Shown here: piece by piece, positions 13,375 through 24,589 of the stretch
How positions within the stretch are numbered: the first letter of the stretch is position 1
How the letters are laid out: each line of letters starts with the position of its first letter
DNA from: Arbacia lixula
Taxonomy: Eukaryota; Echinodermata; Echinoidea; Arbacioida; Arbaciidae
DNA: 64,000 nucleotides
Direction of reading: 5' to 3'
Assembly (NCBI GenBank): GCA_963669155.1
Contig: OZ022591.1
Location: 20,178,605-20,242,604, forward strand
Program-made: the position numbers and the translations under genes
Notes under the pieces: model-generated
What the model saw: the letters and a program-made list of their open reading frames with translations, nothing else
What the model was told of the DNA's origin: nothing
Database searches by the model: none

Positions 13375-13889
13375 CTAGCGACGTGTAGGTTCTTCGCTTC
13401 AAGTAAATGTCGTGTAAATGATAGTGCACCATAAACACGTGCATATTTGTTGTAAGTTGCATTTGGATGATGTAAATACCTACACAAAAATAAAGGTATC
13501 AATAAACACGTGCATATTTGCTGTCAGCTGTATTTGGATGATGTAAATTATACCTAGAAAATAAGACAGAACTACCAGACGATACCTCTCTCCATTCACT
13601 ATTCGGCGATAATATAGTGTAGTTTGTCAACTAGTTTGTCGAAAGGCCTGAAGTTTTTAATTAAAGATACAATTAATGAATGATACCTTACGGTACAAGT
13701 TGTTAAGTAGAATAGTCCTAAAATCGTGCATAGTATTACATTGAAGTCGAGATGTACAGGATTAACCTTGAATGAAATGATAATGTATCATACATAGGAT
13801 TTATTTAATCCAAAAAAAATGCTGGTAGCTTTATGTAACATCGTAAGATGTTCTTTTTTTTCTCTCTGATTCTTTCATGAATGTTTGGT

Positions 13890-13905
13890 GGCTCTGAAAA
13901 GAGCC
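13890..13905 (-). terminator. Histone H1 mRNA 3' stem-loop, unit 2
   Basis: Identical to 4846-4861, offset 9044. Confidence 0.95.
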
Positions 13906-13938
13906 GTTTTGGTATGTTGCTTGCACGAGTCAGTGCAA

Positions 13939-14520
13939 TTACTTCTTAGCTGCCTTCTTGGTTGTTTTAGCTTTGGGCTTTGCAGTCTTGGGCTTCGGAG
14001 CTGTCGTCTTCTTTGCCGTCTTCTTGGGCGTTGCTTTCTTGGCTGCCGGTGTCTTCTTCTTGGGTGTCTTCTTCTTCTTCTCAGCTGCCTTCTTGACTGG
14101 TTTCTTGACCTTCTTTGCTGCTGTCTTGGTTTTCTTGGCAACCGCTGCTGCCTTCTTCTTCTCCTTCGCAGCCGCCGCTTTTGCCTTGGACTTCTCTCGC
14201 AATGCTTTGGCTTTCTCCTTCTCCTTTTCCTTCTTGGCCTTATCCGCTGCCTCCGCCTTTGCCGCCTTGCTGTTTAACTTGAATGAACCAGCTGCACCCT
14301 TCCCGCTGGTCTGCAGTAGCTTGCCACTCACTACCCCGAGTTTCAAGGCCTTCTTGATGTGGGGAGTCTGGCGGTCGATGTCCAATGTGTAGTTGGCTGC
14401 GATGTACTTCTTAATAGCTTGCAAAGACGAGCCCTTTTTGTCTGTGAGATTGGTGATGGCAGCAACTACCATATCCGCCGCGCGGGGGTGGGTGGGAGCC
14501 TTCTTCTTCTGATCAGCCAT
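13939..14520 (-). CDS. H1: Linker histone H1, copy 2
   Basis: 193-codon H1. Same globular domain as copy 1 except Thr at residue 26 (NLTDKKGSS versus NLKDKKGSS). The extra 6 bp add EK in the KEKEKEKAK stretch of the tail. These are the only protein differences seen between units 1 and 2; the core histones are invariant, as expected from stronger constraint. Confidence 0.97.
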   Translation of the reverse strand: MADQKKKAPTHPRAADMVVAAITNLTDKKGSSLQAIKKYIAANYTLDIDRQTPHIKKALKLGVVSGKLLQTSGKGAAGSFKLNSKAAKAEAADKAKKEKEKEKAKALREKSKAKAAAAKEKKKAAAVAKKTKTAAKKVKKPVKKAAEKKKKTPKKKTPAAKKATPKKTAKKTTAPKPKTAKPKAKTTKKAAKK

Positions 14521-14738
14521 TGTTAGGGTAAGCGCGATAACTGAGTTTCAAGATATATAATACAAGTCGACCTCAGAAAAACGTCTCTTTAGCTCGCACC
14601 TGCGGACTTGAGAGGAAACCGCGGGTGCCGCCGATTGCAATAGGACTTGCTCATGATAACATGTACACAAATATCTTCTTTGCGTTGCCATATGACCTAA
14701 TAAAATTTAGGTAATATATTCCAAGAACTGTTGATTCC

Positions 14739-15709
14739 TATCTATCTATCTCTTCAACTGCTCATTAACTCTTTGTGTGCCCCCGCGCTACCCTCTCGGT
14801 GCCTGTACGCAATAAGCCCTGTGCCAAGCTTTTTCAATACTTCGCCAGATTAGTCTTTGAGCAATGGTTGGTATATTTCAAACTGCTTTAACTACATGTA
14901 TTGATATGATGGATGGTGTAGCAAGGAAATAATGTGTGTAGAACTTGTAGGGATTTAAATGCACTTTAAGAAGATTTCTTTGTAGACATTTCCGAGTTTA
15001 TGCTGGGATTATTCAAATCAATATTAAAATCAACTATTGAAATACATATCTCTTTATCAACTTTAATCTTTTCTAACATAGGCAATAAACTCTCTTGGAA
15101 CCGGTTAATATCGGTGTTGGGTTTTCTGTAAATGACACCTACAACAACTGTGCAAGTATCAATCTGAACCTCAAGCCATAATGATTCAGCAAAGTTAATA
15201 TCATACAACAACACCTCCTCCTCGTATGCCAGGGTCCCTACAGTTCACTTCTAAAGTGTACCCGTCAATCCAAAGAATATCTCGATTAGATGCATTCCAG
15301 ACTTCAGACAATCCAATGAAGTGAAATTTTGATTCAATGCACTCTTCATACAATAATCTCAAGGCATCGATATTTTTATTCAAAGACCCAATATTTCAAT
15401 GTGAGATTGCAAAAACTTTTGGGAACTTTGAACATAATCTGCAATCAAATTCGTTTGGAGTCAACTCAAAATATCTGTCTATCTCTTCAACTGCTCATTA
15501 ACTTTCTGTGTGCCCCCGCGCTACGCTCTCGGTGATATGTACGCAATAAGCCTCGTGCCAAGCTTTTTGCAACACTTCGCCAGATTAGTCCTTGAGCAAT
15601 GGTTGGTATATTTCAAAACTATTGAAATGATGGATGGTGTAGCAAGGATATAATGTGTGCAAGACTTGTAGGGATTTAAATGTACTTTAAGAGGATTTCT
15701 TTGTAGACC
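14739..15709 (-). pseudogene. LINE endonuclease fragment with flanking direct repeats, unit 2
   Basis: Second copy of the element at 5690-6641: frames 15383-15201 and 15214-14966 carry the same endonuclease motifs (IGLSEVWN, VVVGVIYRKPNTD, DFNIDL), with the same frameshift and the same direct repeats on each side. A few substitutions (R to K in the YR.PN motif, K to E nearby) separate it from unit 1. Confidence 0.78.
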
Positions 15710-16404
15710 GAGGGTGCAATCAAACGCGTCTGTTTTGGGCTAGATTTTAGTGTAAGGGATATCTGGTGTGATTTCATTTGTGCAAACAAAATTCGGGGCA
15801 TACACCCGGCTAGTAATGAGGATAGCGTGTTCCATCCTGTAAATGAATTGAAAACAAATAAGAATAAATCTTGGAAACACGATTTTAACCTGCAATCTAC
15901 GGCTATGGTTTTCGTTATGCCAAATATTTATTTGGAAAATGTCTGGATCTATTCGGCATAATGTTTCTGCTTGTTGCGTGTATACATTTCTGCGTGCTTA
16001 TAAACATATATTTAGTCTTTTCATTTAATGGTGAAAAGGCCATGTGTAAGCGGGATCTCAGCTTTTCTTTAGTATGCAGTTAGTTTGAAAGATACCTATT
16101 TTAGCTCATGGCAGATTACTTAATTTAAAAAGGAGCCGGATATGTTGCCAAGCGCGTCTAATTAGTTTTTTTTTTATTTAGTAGGTTTCTTTAAAAGTGG
16201 TCCATGAGTTACCTCATCTACATGAATAGGTTGTGTTGAAATGTGTTACGGATGTGTGTACGTGTACCTGAATAAGCCTGTCATAGGATCTAATCTGTCT
16301 TAAGAATCTACAGGTGCAATATCAGATCAATTTATTTTAGGTAAAAATAAACTATTGTGGTGGCATTGAATAGGCACTTTCTTTTATCCAAGAACAGGAA
16401 GTAA

Positions 16405-16422
16405 CTTACCAAATGGACACGT
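16405..16422. other. Deletion junction removing H2A
   Basis: At about 16413/16414, CTTACCAAA (unit 1 bases 7342-7350) joins TGGACACGTATG (unit 1 bases 9321 onward). Shared sequence at the join is at most one A, so the event looks like end joining rather than recombination between long repeats. Confidence 0.85.
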
Positions 16423-16840
16423 ATGTGGGTATAAACATTCAGATTATGTACATGTATATATAGAGCTAGTTAATGATATTCATTCAACTAAATTGTCCAT
16501 GGATATTTTAAACGATTTATGTATTTATATACAGGACTACTGTGTTTTGTTTGTTCTTAATGGCGACGCATATTACGCCAGTATCAGTATATGATAATAC
16601 ATGTCATATAGGACTATATTTATGACATTTGTCATATGGCGAGAAATGAAATATTTAGAATCGAATGCATCGTTCAATGTTGTTTTTCTTGAATGTCATT
16701 ATAGATTCATTGGTTGGTGGCTTCTACTTGAATATTTACATCGGTATCGGTTTGAATGTCGCTCCTGATTTACCCTTTTGTCGTTGATGCTTGTATTATT
16801 GAAATCATACTACATTTTCATTCTTTTGTACGTATTTGGT

Positions 16841-16856
16841 GGCTCTGAAAAGAGCC
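16841..16856 (-). terminator. Histone H3 mRNA 3' stem-loop, unit 3
   Basis: Minus strand GGCTCTTTTCAGAGCC as in the other copies. The sequence just after it differs (ACGT in place of CTTA), but the AAAGAATGAAAA downstream element remains. Confidence 0.94.
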
Positions 16857-16901
16857 GTTGTGTTGGCTGGCTGGTGCGCCGAGCCTCTCGGGGCGTGAAC
16901 T

Positions 16902-17354
<453 letters not shown>

Positions 17355-17362
17355 TCACAAAT

Positions 17363-18080
17363 TTGTTTGTTTTGTTTGGGTTTAATGGCGACGCATTCAA
17401 TCTGAATATTTACGCCAGTAACAATATGATATGAAAATATCTTGTGCAAAGCTATGTTCCATCGTATCTCGTCAATCACGAATGAAGGATTCACGAATTC
17501 ATTTGGATTGAACCGGAGCTCATGAATTACGGATCATGATAGAATTAATTCATTTGGATTAAACCGGAGCTACGGAGCTCATGAATGACGAATCACCTCG
17601 ATCGAATGATTGAATGCTAGTCGGAGCTAGTCAATCATATCGATTGAGCTCATTCGGAGGCAATTCGGAGCTAGTCACGAATCGATGGAGCTATGAATCA
17701 ATTGAATCAATTGATTACGGATCAATTCTTTTGGCTCTGAAAAGAGCCGTTGTGTTGGCTTCAAGAATTCATTTGGATTGAACCGGAGCTACGGAGCTCA
17801 TGAATTACGAATCACGATTCAATTAATTCATTTGGATTAAACCGGAGCTACGGAGCTCATGAATTACGAATCACGATTCAATGAATTCATTTGGATTGAA
17901 CCGGAGCTACAGAGCTCATGAATCACGGAGCTATTCTCTCCTTGCGGAGCGGTTTATCACAAATAAACCGCCACGGAGCTATAACGAATTCATTCGATCG
18001 AATGAACGGAGGGTTTATGCGGAGCTATTCTAACGAATTGAATGAATGAATGATTGCGGAGCTCAATCACAAATCACAAA
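17363..18080. other. Patchwork insertion in the H3 5' leader
   Basis: The segment replaces a continuous leader found in the other two H3 copies. It is built of iterated short pieces: five copies of a roughly 59-bp block (GAATTCATTTGGATT.AACCGGAGCT..., starts near 17498, 17549, 17766, 17826, 17884), many CGGAGCT motifs, extra copies of CACAAATAAACCGCC from the H3 leader, a copy of the TGGCGAC...TTACGCC spacer motif, and a copy of the H3 3' end with stem-loop. No reading frame of interest. Confidence 0.85.
17733..17748 (-). terminator. Orphan histone stem-loop inside H3 leader
   Basis: Minus strand GGCTCTTTTCAGAGCC preceded by AGCCAACACAAC, exactly as in the H3 3' UTR, and followed at once by AAAAGAATTG, which resembles a downstream element. 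It lies between the displaced promoter and the H3 start codon, in the same orientation as transcription. Confidence 0.85.
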
Positions 18081-18113
18081 TAAACCGCCAGCAAATGCCA
18101 TGAATGCGGTGCG

Positions 18114-18174
18114 TATTTATATCACTCGAGGGGATTGAGGGGGAGGCACCGCACTGTTGTGATTGGACAACTGG
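18114..18174 (-). promoter_or_regulatory. Displaced H3 promoter, unit 3
   Basis: TATAAATA at 18114-18121, with the CCAAT-bearing block (ATTGGACAA) retained near 18162. One of the two CCAAT boxes is lost: CAATTGGG of the other copies reads CAACTGGG here. Confidence 0.75.
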
Positions 18175-18559
18175 GTGGATCTTTTGTTAGCTAGCCGCTC
18201 TTCCCTGTCCGACCTAGCCGGATCTCAAAGGAGAGATTTGCTATATAGAAATATATCAGACTTTTTCTCTGATATTTTCACACTCAATTATTCCTGTATG
18301 CAAACAAAGTAATAACAACTCAAGAACTTGCCCTGGGTATGCCACAGTGGCAAATGAACACAAGCTGAAAATCACAGACAAATGTGTAATATTTTATATA
18401 GGGATTTGTCGATTTTGTGATGAGTTTAATAAGACACGCAATATGAGGCACGGTAGTAGACGCATTAAGCTACGTATGGAATTGAATACAAATTGGTTCA
18501 ATAGACTGTGCATACCTTTGATATTTCAGTCTTTATAACGTACTCGAAGAGTTTATGCT

Positions 18560-18736
18560 GATCGAGGGTGGTATTACAAAAGTTATCCTAAGTTTTCTCC
18601 TAAGTTTTCTCCTAAGTCCCTGAGTTAGGAGGTGCCTAAGAGAGCAAGAAATTGGTATTACAGAACATTCTCTTAGGACTCTCTTAATGCAAATTAGGGA
18701 GGGTTTTGACCCCACCCAGTGCGCATTTATTAGCCA
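18560..18736. repeat. Possible Harbinger terminal/subterminal sequence
   Basis: GGGTGGTATTACAAAAGTTATCCTAAG begins at about 18566; a second GGTATTACAGAACATTCTCTTAGGA lies near 18653; between them TTTTCTCCTAAG repeats. I take this as the left end of the transposon whose transposase follows, but no matching inverted end was found on the right. Confidence 0.4.
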
Positions 18737-19241
18737 ATGGAGGAAAGTGTTTCATTTATGAACATGCCATATTTCATGATCGGGGATGACGCCTTTGCTT
18801 TGCGAACCCACATGATGAAGCCCTACTCGAGAAAGAACCTGAATCGTACAGAGCGGATATACAACTATCGCATAAGTAGAGCCCGAAGAGTCGTGGAAAA
18901 TGCCTTCGGAATACTAGCAGCCAGATTCCAGTGTCTTCTAGGAACACTACAGCAACAACCTGATGTTATGCGTAACATCATAGAAACATGTGTCTGTCTC
19001 CACAACCTGATTGGAATACGGCACCCAGCCATGCACCATGGTCAGCTGGATACAGAGGATACCGACCATAACATCATACCAGGAGAATGGAGGAACATGG
19101 CTCCCATGCATGAAGTACCAACTCCAAGAACTCCAAGAGTTCCGCGACACAGCAGAGGCCAAAGCACAGCGTGAAACCCTTAGACTGTACTTCAACAATC
19201 CCCTTGGAGGAGCAGTTCCTTGGCAGGAGAGGATGATTTGA
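18737..19241 (+). pseudogene. PIF/Harbinger (HARBI1-like, DDE_4) transposase, 3' part
   Basis: The C-terminal part of a PIF/Harbinger DDE transposase. Visible are YFMIGDDAFALRTHMMKPY (second catalytic Asp block), NYRISRARRVVENAFGIL (third block with the catalytic Glu), and, in the +1 frame, ETLRLYFNNPLGG with end VPWQERMI. The first frame runs 18737-19174 and the second 19011-19241; the homology changes frame at about 19080-19130, so one frameshift disables it. The N-terminal half, with the first Asp, is absent: only 267 bp separate it from the histone array. AATAAA lies at 19698-19703. Related proteins include the domesticated HARBI1. Confidence 0.85.
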
Positions 19242-19299
19242 GATAACGGAGTATAAACTTTTGTTACCTGAAGTGGACATAGATAAAGATGACACTTAC

Positions 19300-20184
19300 T
19301 ATGATTAACTATTTTGTTGCCAGCATTTGTTAGAATACTGCAATGGATGTTGAGCCTTGAAATTACTAATTGTCATAATTATTAAGCAATGTTCATGATT
19401 TGTCGTCTGAACGGCGACTAATATGTTTGTGTGAAAAAAAAAATCAATCAAAATGCCGTGAGGTTGCATTTGCAAAAAAACCTTATTGATTTTAAAAAAT
19501 CAATCAATAAAAAAAAAACATAAGTTAATGAAAGTGATGTGTTTCTGAGTAACTGAGTAGCCAAAATATTTTGTACTACATTAGAGTTGCATCAAGTATT
19601 ATTATCAGTTATTGTACTTGGATATGATGTGTTTTTGAATTGCCAAAGAAGCTTGTAGCCAAGGCAATGTATCTAAAAAGGGAGTTGCATAGTGTTCAAT
19701 AAAGTGAACAATGTAAATTTTCTGAATTGTTATTTCTTGATTCATTCTACGTTCCAAATCTTCAAATTTGAATTTATTAATGGAGTCGAATACAAGTATT
19801 CATTTCTTAACCAAAGCATTAAGAGAGAGAGAGAGAGAGAGATTGATGGGAAATAATGATTTGTTTCACTCAAGAATGACAAATCATACGCAAGATAATT
19901 CTAAACATTAATATGCAACCTGTGCGTACTTTATTCAACAAAAACAATCTTTACAAACATAGTAAAACACAGGTCAATGATAAAAAACTTATAAATGATA
20001 AAGGGTCTAACTCCTAAAAACTAAATCAATGAAAACAAAGACCGATTTATGTTCGTTTCCTTCTCAGTATTGTTCTCATGTTTAATAAAAAAAAAATCTA
20101 CATCGTCTTCCTGGCTCATTCCTCATTAATGACAAGTCTGATAAACAAAAAAGTCCAAAGCCGGAAAACAAAAACACAATTTCT
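19300..20184. other. AT-rich spacer between convergent transposon genes
   Basis: No coding content recognised. Contains A-rich stretches, (AG)9 at about 19824-19841 and the shared 3' regions of the transposase (+) and the MADF gene (-). Confidence 0.6.
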
Positions 20185-20190
20185 TTTATT
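20185..20190 (-). terminator. Poly(A) signal for the MADF-like gene
   Basis: AATAAA on the minus strand, 42 nt past the stop codon of the three-exon gene. Confidence 0.55.
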
Positions 20191-20231
20191 CGTTTCATTT
20201 TTTTGCCATCCTTACTCTGCATTTGGTGACC

Positions 20232-22210
20232 CTAATCTTCCTGTGAACATTGCTGGGTCTGCTGCTGCTGGGGCGTCTGAGATGAATCATCCAGGCTTGC
20301 CAAGAAGCTTGTCATACTAAAGTCACTTGACTCCCTAGAACTTCTGCCTGCTGAGAGAGAAGGGGCGCTGGCGGAGCGTGGCTGCATGGTGGTGTAGGAG
20401 GGCGTTGAATGGTCGTTCATCCCAGGTATCACGTTCGCCATGTAGGACTGCTTCATGGAGTGCCAAACGCTGGTGGAAACTGGGTTGGTAGGCCAAAGGT
20501 GTGGTGGGGGCTGCCATCCATCTCCGCAGGGGGGTTGACTGACCCCTGAACTTGTACCAGGTCTTGCTATTGGAGGATCCAAGGGAGGTTGCAGTGATGT
20601 GTGTCGATGCTGCATGAACAGAGAGTCTTGGCGTCTGGTGCTGGCTTCATCTTGTATGTCAAGGAAGAAGTCGCTCAGCAGTCTGTTTGCCTTCCTATAC
20701 AAGTCATCAGGGAGTTGCTGCAGCACCGAACCGACGTAGTTAGTGAACTGCTCACGGTCTGGATGCTGTGACTGGGGCCTGTCAAGTGTACGCAACACCT
20801 GGGCAGAAAGGGCCATCAGCTGCTCGCTGTTTTGCTGGTTCTTGATAAGATGATCCAGAACATCCGTCTCCTGCTGTCTCGGGGACTTTTGTGGTGCCTT
20901 ACCCTTGTTGTACCTGCTGCCCCTGGGGAATGGAGTGCTTTCCTTCCTTGCTCCATCTAAAGACTGCTGATTAGTGGTAGCTTCCTCCTGGTTTTCTGGC
21001 TGGGCTGGCTCTACCTGTCTTTCCACCCCTCGCTCCTGGTCCTCTTCTTCTTCCTCCTCCTCCCGAGGTGCTGGTCCTCTGGCCTCAATACGTTCCTGTA
21101 GCTGAAAAGATACAAAGCAAAGAATGTTTTGAGATGAGGAAATGTTATATAGAGATATAAAGATATAAATCAATGTTAATGTAAAATAATTCAAAATAAT
21201 TTTTTGTTAAATTTCATTCCATTTTTCGTGATATGATGTATTTCACAATTTTTTGGGGTTTTTTTTGTTGTTGTCAAGTATACTTACACTAACTGTGTTC
21301 GTCCTTTGCACAACGTACATGTGAGGGGTGAGGAAGTCAAAAAGCTGCAGCAGGCGCTTGTTGGCATCAGTAAGGACCTCAGCTCCAGATCCACTCTTTT
21401 GTGCTTTCTTCTTTAGCCGTCCAAGCTTTGTCCTCAGACTCTCGTACCACTGTTGCAGCTCCAACCCCGTCTTGTCCATGGCCTGTCCTTGCTGATCCCA
21501 CAGACGTGCTCTGGCCTGGGTGTCCCTCCAGAGGTCTCTTGATTTGTTATACAGGCTATCGTTCTCCTTGAGTAATTCAGCTACCTCCACCATTTCTTCT
21601 CCGGAAAGGACGACAGGAGGCCTCGGGGCCTTACGCCTTTTCTTTGCAGGGGGCTGGGCATTTTCTCCATCAGTGTCCCTGCTTTTTTCTTTCTCATCTT
21701 CATCGTCATCTTCATCTGCAGTAGCAGGAGTAGCAGCTGTGGAGGCAGTGGATGTGGAACCTGCAGTAAAGTTTGTGGCGGTGGTGACGGTGGTGATGGT
21801 GGTGCTAGCAGCAGTGCTGCCTGACCTCACGGTGCCTGATAATTTATAATGGAAAAAACAGCTTTACATGACTTAGGCCTACATAAAACTCCATTCCATC
21901 TAAAAAATTCTTCAAATATTTAGATAAGAATTGATTACAAATATTTCAAAATTACAATTCAATTCATTATAAAAACATATTGACTTGCTTTTCTCACTTT
22001 GATATTCCTAACTCAGCTGTACTTACCAATAACACAAGGAGAGTCGTGTGGCTGAGCAGTGATTGGGGCCTGAATAGGCCTATCCTCCGTCTCTGCATCC
22101 TCAGGAGAAGGCACAGAGGATTCTTCTGCCACTTGAGATTGTTGTGGAGTGTCGGGAGGTCTCTTCTTAGCCTTCTGTCCTCGAACATTTCTGTTTTTTC
22201 TTGGAGCCAT
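20232..22210 (-). CDS. MADF/Myb-SANT-like, BESS-like protein (Harbinger partner), 3 exons
   Basis: Three exons with matching phases: 22210-22027, 21835-21288, 21101-20232. Donors are G|GTAAGT and T|GTAAGT, acceptors ATCAG|G and TTTCAG|C; together they give 533 codons and a stop. Exon 1 is basic (MAPRKNR). Exon 2 has an acidic D/E run, a nuclear-signal-like PAKKRRKAP (about 124-132), then a MADF/Myb-SANT-like helical domain at about 143-210 (ELLKENDSLYNK, LWDQQG, LQQWYESLRTKLGRL). Exon 3 is acidic and Pro/Gln-rich with a BESS-like segment at about 360-396 (FTNYVGSVLQQLPDDLY). Autonomous Harbinger elements encode such a DNA-binding partner that brings transposase to the nucleus and the ends. 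Next to a Harbinger transposase this is the likely role; a domesticated host factor is the alternative. Confidence 0.8.
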
Positions 22211-22259
22211 ATTTAAGATCTTGGTGCTGTGTAGTGTCCGAGAAAATATGTGAAGTCAG

Positions 22260-22860
22260 CGTCGGCTGGCCCTCCTTTCATAGTCCGCTGGCCTTCGGAT
22301 GTCGCCGCTTGCTATGCGATATGTGTCGGATGGCAGTTTGGTTAATGAGCGAATACCCTCCGATGTCACAACGGATAGCAATCGGACGGTACTAATTCTC
22401 ACGTTAACCGCCGATGAGAATCGAATTGGTGATGAGCGGCTATCAGGCGCGTCGGGCAGACCGCCGATTGCAATCAGATGAGCGTCAGATGACAGTAAAT
22501 CATCGGACACTCATCAGATTGCCGTCGGACGTCGGCTAGACAAGTCCGATAGTTGCACAACACGATTCTGACACACATCGGACTGACTCGACATTCATCC
22601 GACGCTGACTCGATTTGCGACTGGAAATGGCGTCCGATGGCGAACTAAGCTCTGAGCTTAGTTCCTTCATCGGACGATTTCGCCTCATCGGATTACGCCC
22701 GACACGTCGGACACTGACCTGATAGTCGACAAACACAAATCGGATTCATCGGAGTGCGATACGATACTCTTCGGTGGGTTACCGGAAGAAAAAAACTTTG
22801 CTTCCGATGAGTGACCGATGAGCCCAATTCTCTGTGGAATGGAGGTATAAATAGGTAACA
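22260..22860. promoter_or_regulatory. Dense CATCGGA/TCCGATG motif cluster upstream of the MADF-like gene
   Basis: About twenty occurrences, in both orientations, of a TCGGA-centred motif (TCGGATG, CATCGGAC, GTCCGATG, CGTCGGAC) in about 550 bp, far above chance in DNA this AT-rich. A perfect hairpin, AACTAAGCTC/GAGCTTAGTT, is embedded at about 22645-22667. The position, just beyond the start codon of a transposon DNA-binding protein, fits subterminal binding sites; that role is inferred. Confidence 0.65.
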
Positions 22861-22999
22861 GGTAAATAAACAATACACAGTAGACACATGCAGTACTAGT
22901 ACGACGGTCCGCATCCGATATGGCAGTAGCCTAGCCTGTAATGTACGTAGTACTGCAGCGCACATATCAGCTAGCTACTCGATCGCGCGCTACTGCATA

Positions 23000-23425
23000 G
23001 CAGACGCCGGAAGTCACGTGAATAAGATCGAGATTTTTCTGCTGTGTACGTTCTCATTGCAAAAAATCGAAAAGTTAGAAAAATCGTGCTCTGACTTGCG
23101 AAGTTTCATGCAAAGTTTGGGGCGGCTGTTGGCATGGTTGCTAGGCAACTTTCCCCCTAACTTCTTGATTTTTCAAACTTCTCGATTTCTTAAGTCCAAT
23201 GACAATGGCCCTAATGTCAAAAGGCGCTCCACTTATGATGTCATAATAGCCATGCACTGCGCCGGTCTCCTTTGGATGACCGGTGGACATGCGCAGTACT
23301 TGGCCAAAAAATGAGATTTTTCAGATCGCGGTTTCGGGGGGCAAGTGTAAATGGTGAGACATAAAATCTAGATTTAAAAAATCTAGATATGAGCAAGTGT
23401 GAATGAGGCTAATGTGTCAAGTCAG
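23000..23425. other. Possible right end of the Harbinger region
   Basis: Holds repeated GCAAGTGTAAATG (about 23341) and GCAAGTGTGAATGAGGCTA (about 23394), with the palindrome ATCTAGATTTAAAAAATCTAGAT between them. It may be a transposon end, but no matching left end was found. Confidence 0.35.
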
Positions 23426-24170
23426 GGGACCTAGGGGCCATCCCCCTTCGTGATTGAGCAAAACTACCCTTTCTCTGAATAGTTCATGTAGCGTATCCGT
23501 TGTAAACAATGTACTCAATCATATGTGATATCAGGAATGTATTCTTTTAAACAATCCAGCCCGAGCTGAAGCAAAACATCTCTTTGAATAGTTGTGTGCA
23601 TGTATGTCTGCAATTCATTCGTTATCCCAAAGTTGCAAAAAGTGGGTTTCGCACCTGTCATCATCAAAGACAAATAACTGTGTGTGACATTACTGATTTG
23701 GGAAAGGTACCAAATGAAAGCTGTTTCAAATGTGATATTCATAGAAAATCCAAAAATATGAAGCTATTCATCTACAGAAAGCTTTTAAGCCATACAATGA
23801 GCTCGGATGACATTCAAACAATATATCACTTTCCAAAAAGCGAAATTAGAGTGAAAACAATCACGGTATTCTCGGGGACAAATTTGCCCTACTGTCATCC
23901 GAAACGGCCTTTAGGTCTGACGGAAGAAAAGGGATGCGTTATTGTGCATCAAACATGCCAATCTGCAGCTTCTTTTCCGCCAGAAGCATCATGCATTGTT
24001 AATGAAACTGTGATGGCAGTTGCTAGTGGATTAACAGGTGTGATTCACAATGGTCATTGTGAAGCGTATCCCGGCTGTGACGTACACACAACGCCACTTT
24101 CCCTGAGGCGATTTCGTAGGTCAGGAAGAGAGTCAATTTAGTAAAATTTGACTTTCATTAAACACAAAAC
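23426..24170 (+). other. Unrecognised open frame partly made of repeat DNA
   Basis: A 185-codon frame (23584-24141) with no domain I recognise. From about 23940 its sequence (TTATTGTGCATCAAACATGCC ..., AGCATCATGCATTGTTAATG) is shared with 28476-28590 and, inverted, with 55135-55200. That makes it more likely repeat sequence than a gene. Confidence 0.4.
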
Positions 24171-24589
24171 TGAACACTTTCATGGCATGTTAGCTGCATA
24201 AATTGCTTTAATAACTCATTCAATTATGAAATAAACTCTATTTATTTGATTTTATTTCCTATGAATATCACCTTTAAGGCGTTTCATATCTAATTCTAGT
24301 AACAAGAGTTAACAATTATAATTTCTAAAGTATTGGCATCTGAACATCGAGTACCATCGTGTGCGTAAACAATCATTGCGCGCGTATCTTTAGAAAATGC
24401 CACTTCGTAATTGGAATTTGCGCATGAGCAGATTATTGCTGGTAGAAAATGACCTCCGTTCAATTTCAAGACTCACAGAGTAAAACGGGAATTCAGTTAT
24501 ATAGTCGACCACATTTCAGTTTATTATCATGCAAATGTGGTAGCTCTGAGAAGGTATTGAAAGAACATTCCACCATGTGCATCAGCAGC

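Noticed and set aside
21994-22188. Overlapping frames around exon 1 of the MADF-like gene
   Set aside because: Only the 22210 start splices in phase with exon 2.
18560-23425. A complete Harbinger element with matching terminal inverted repeats
   Set aside because: The GGTATTACA-type left end has no inverted partner on the right and the GCAAGTGTGAATG right-hand words have none on the left, so boundaries cannot be fixed.
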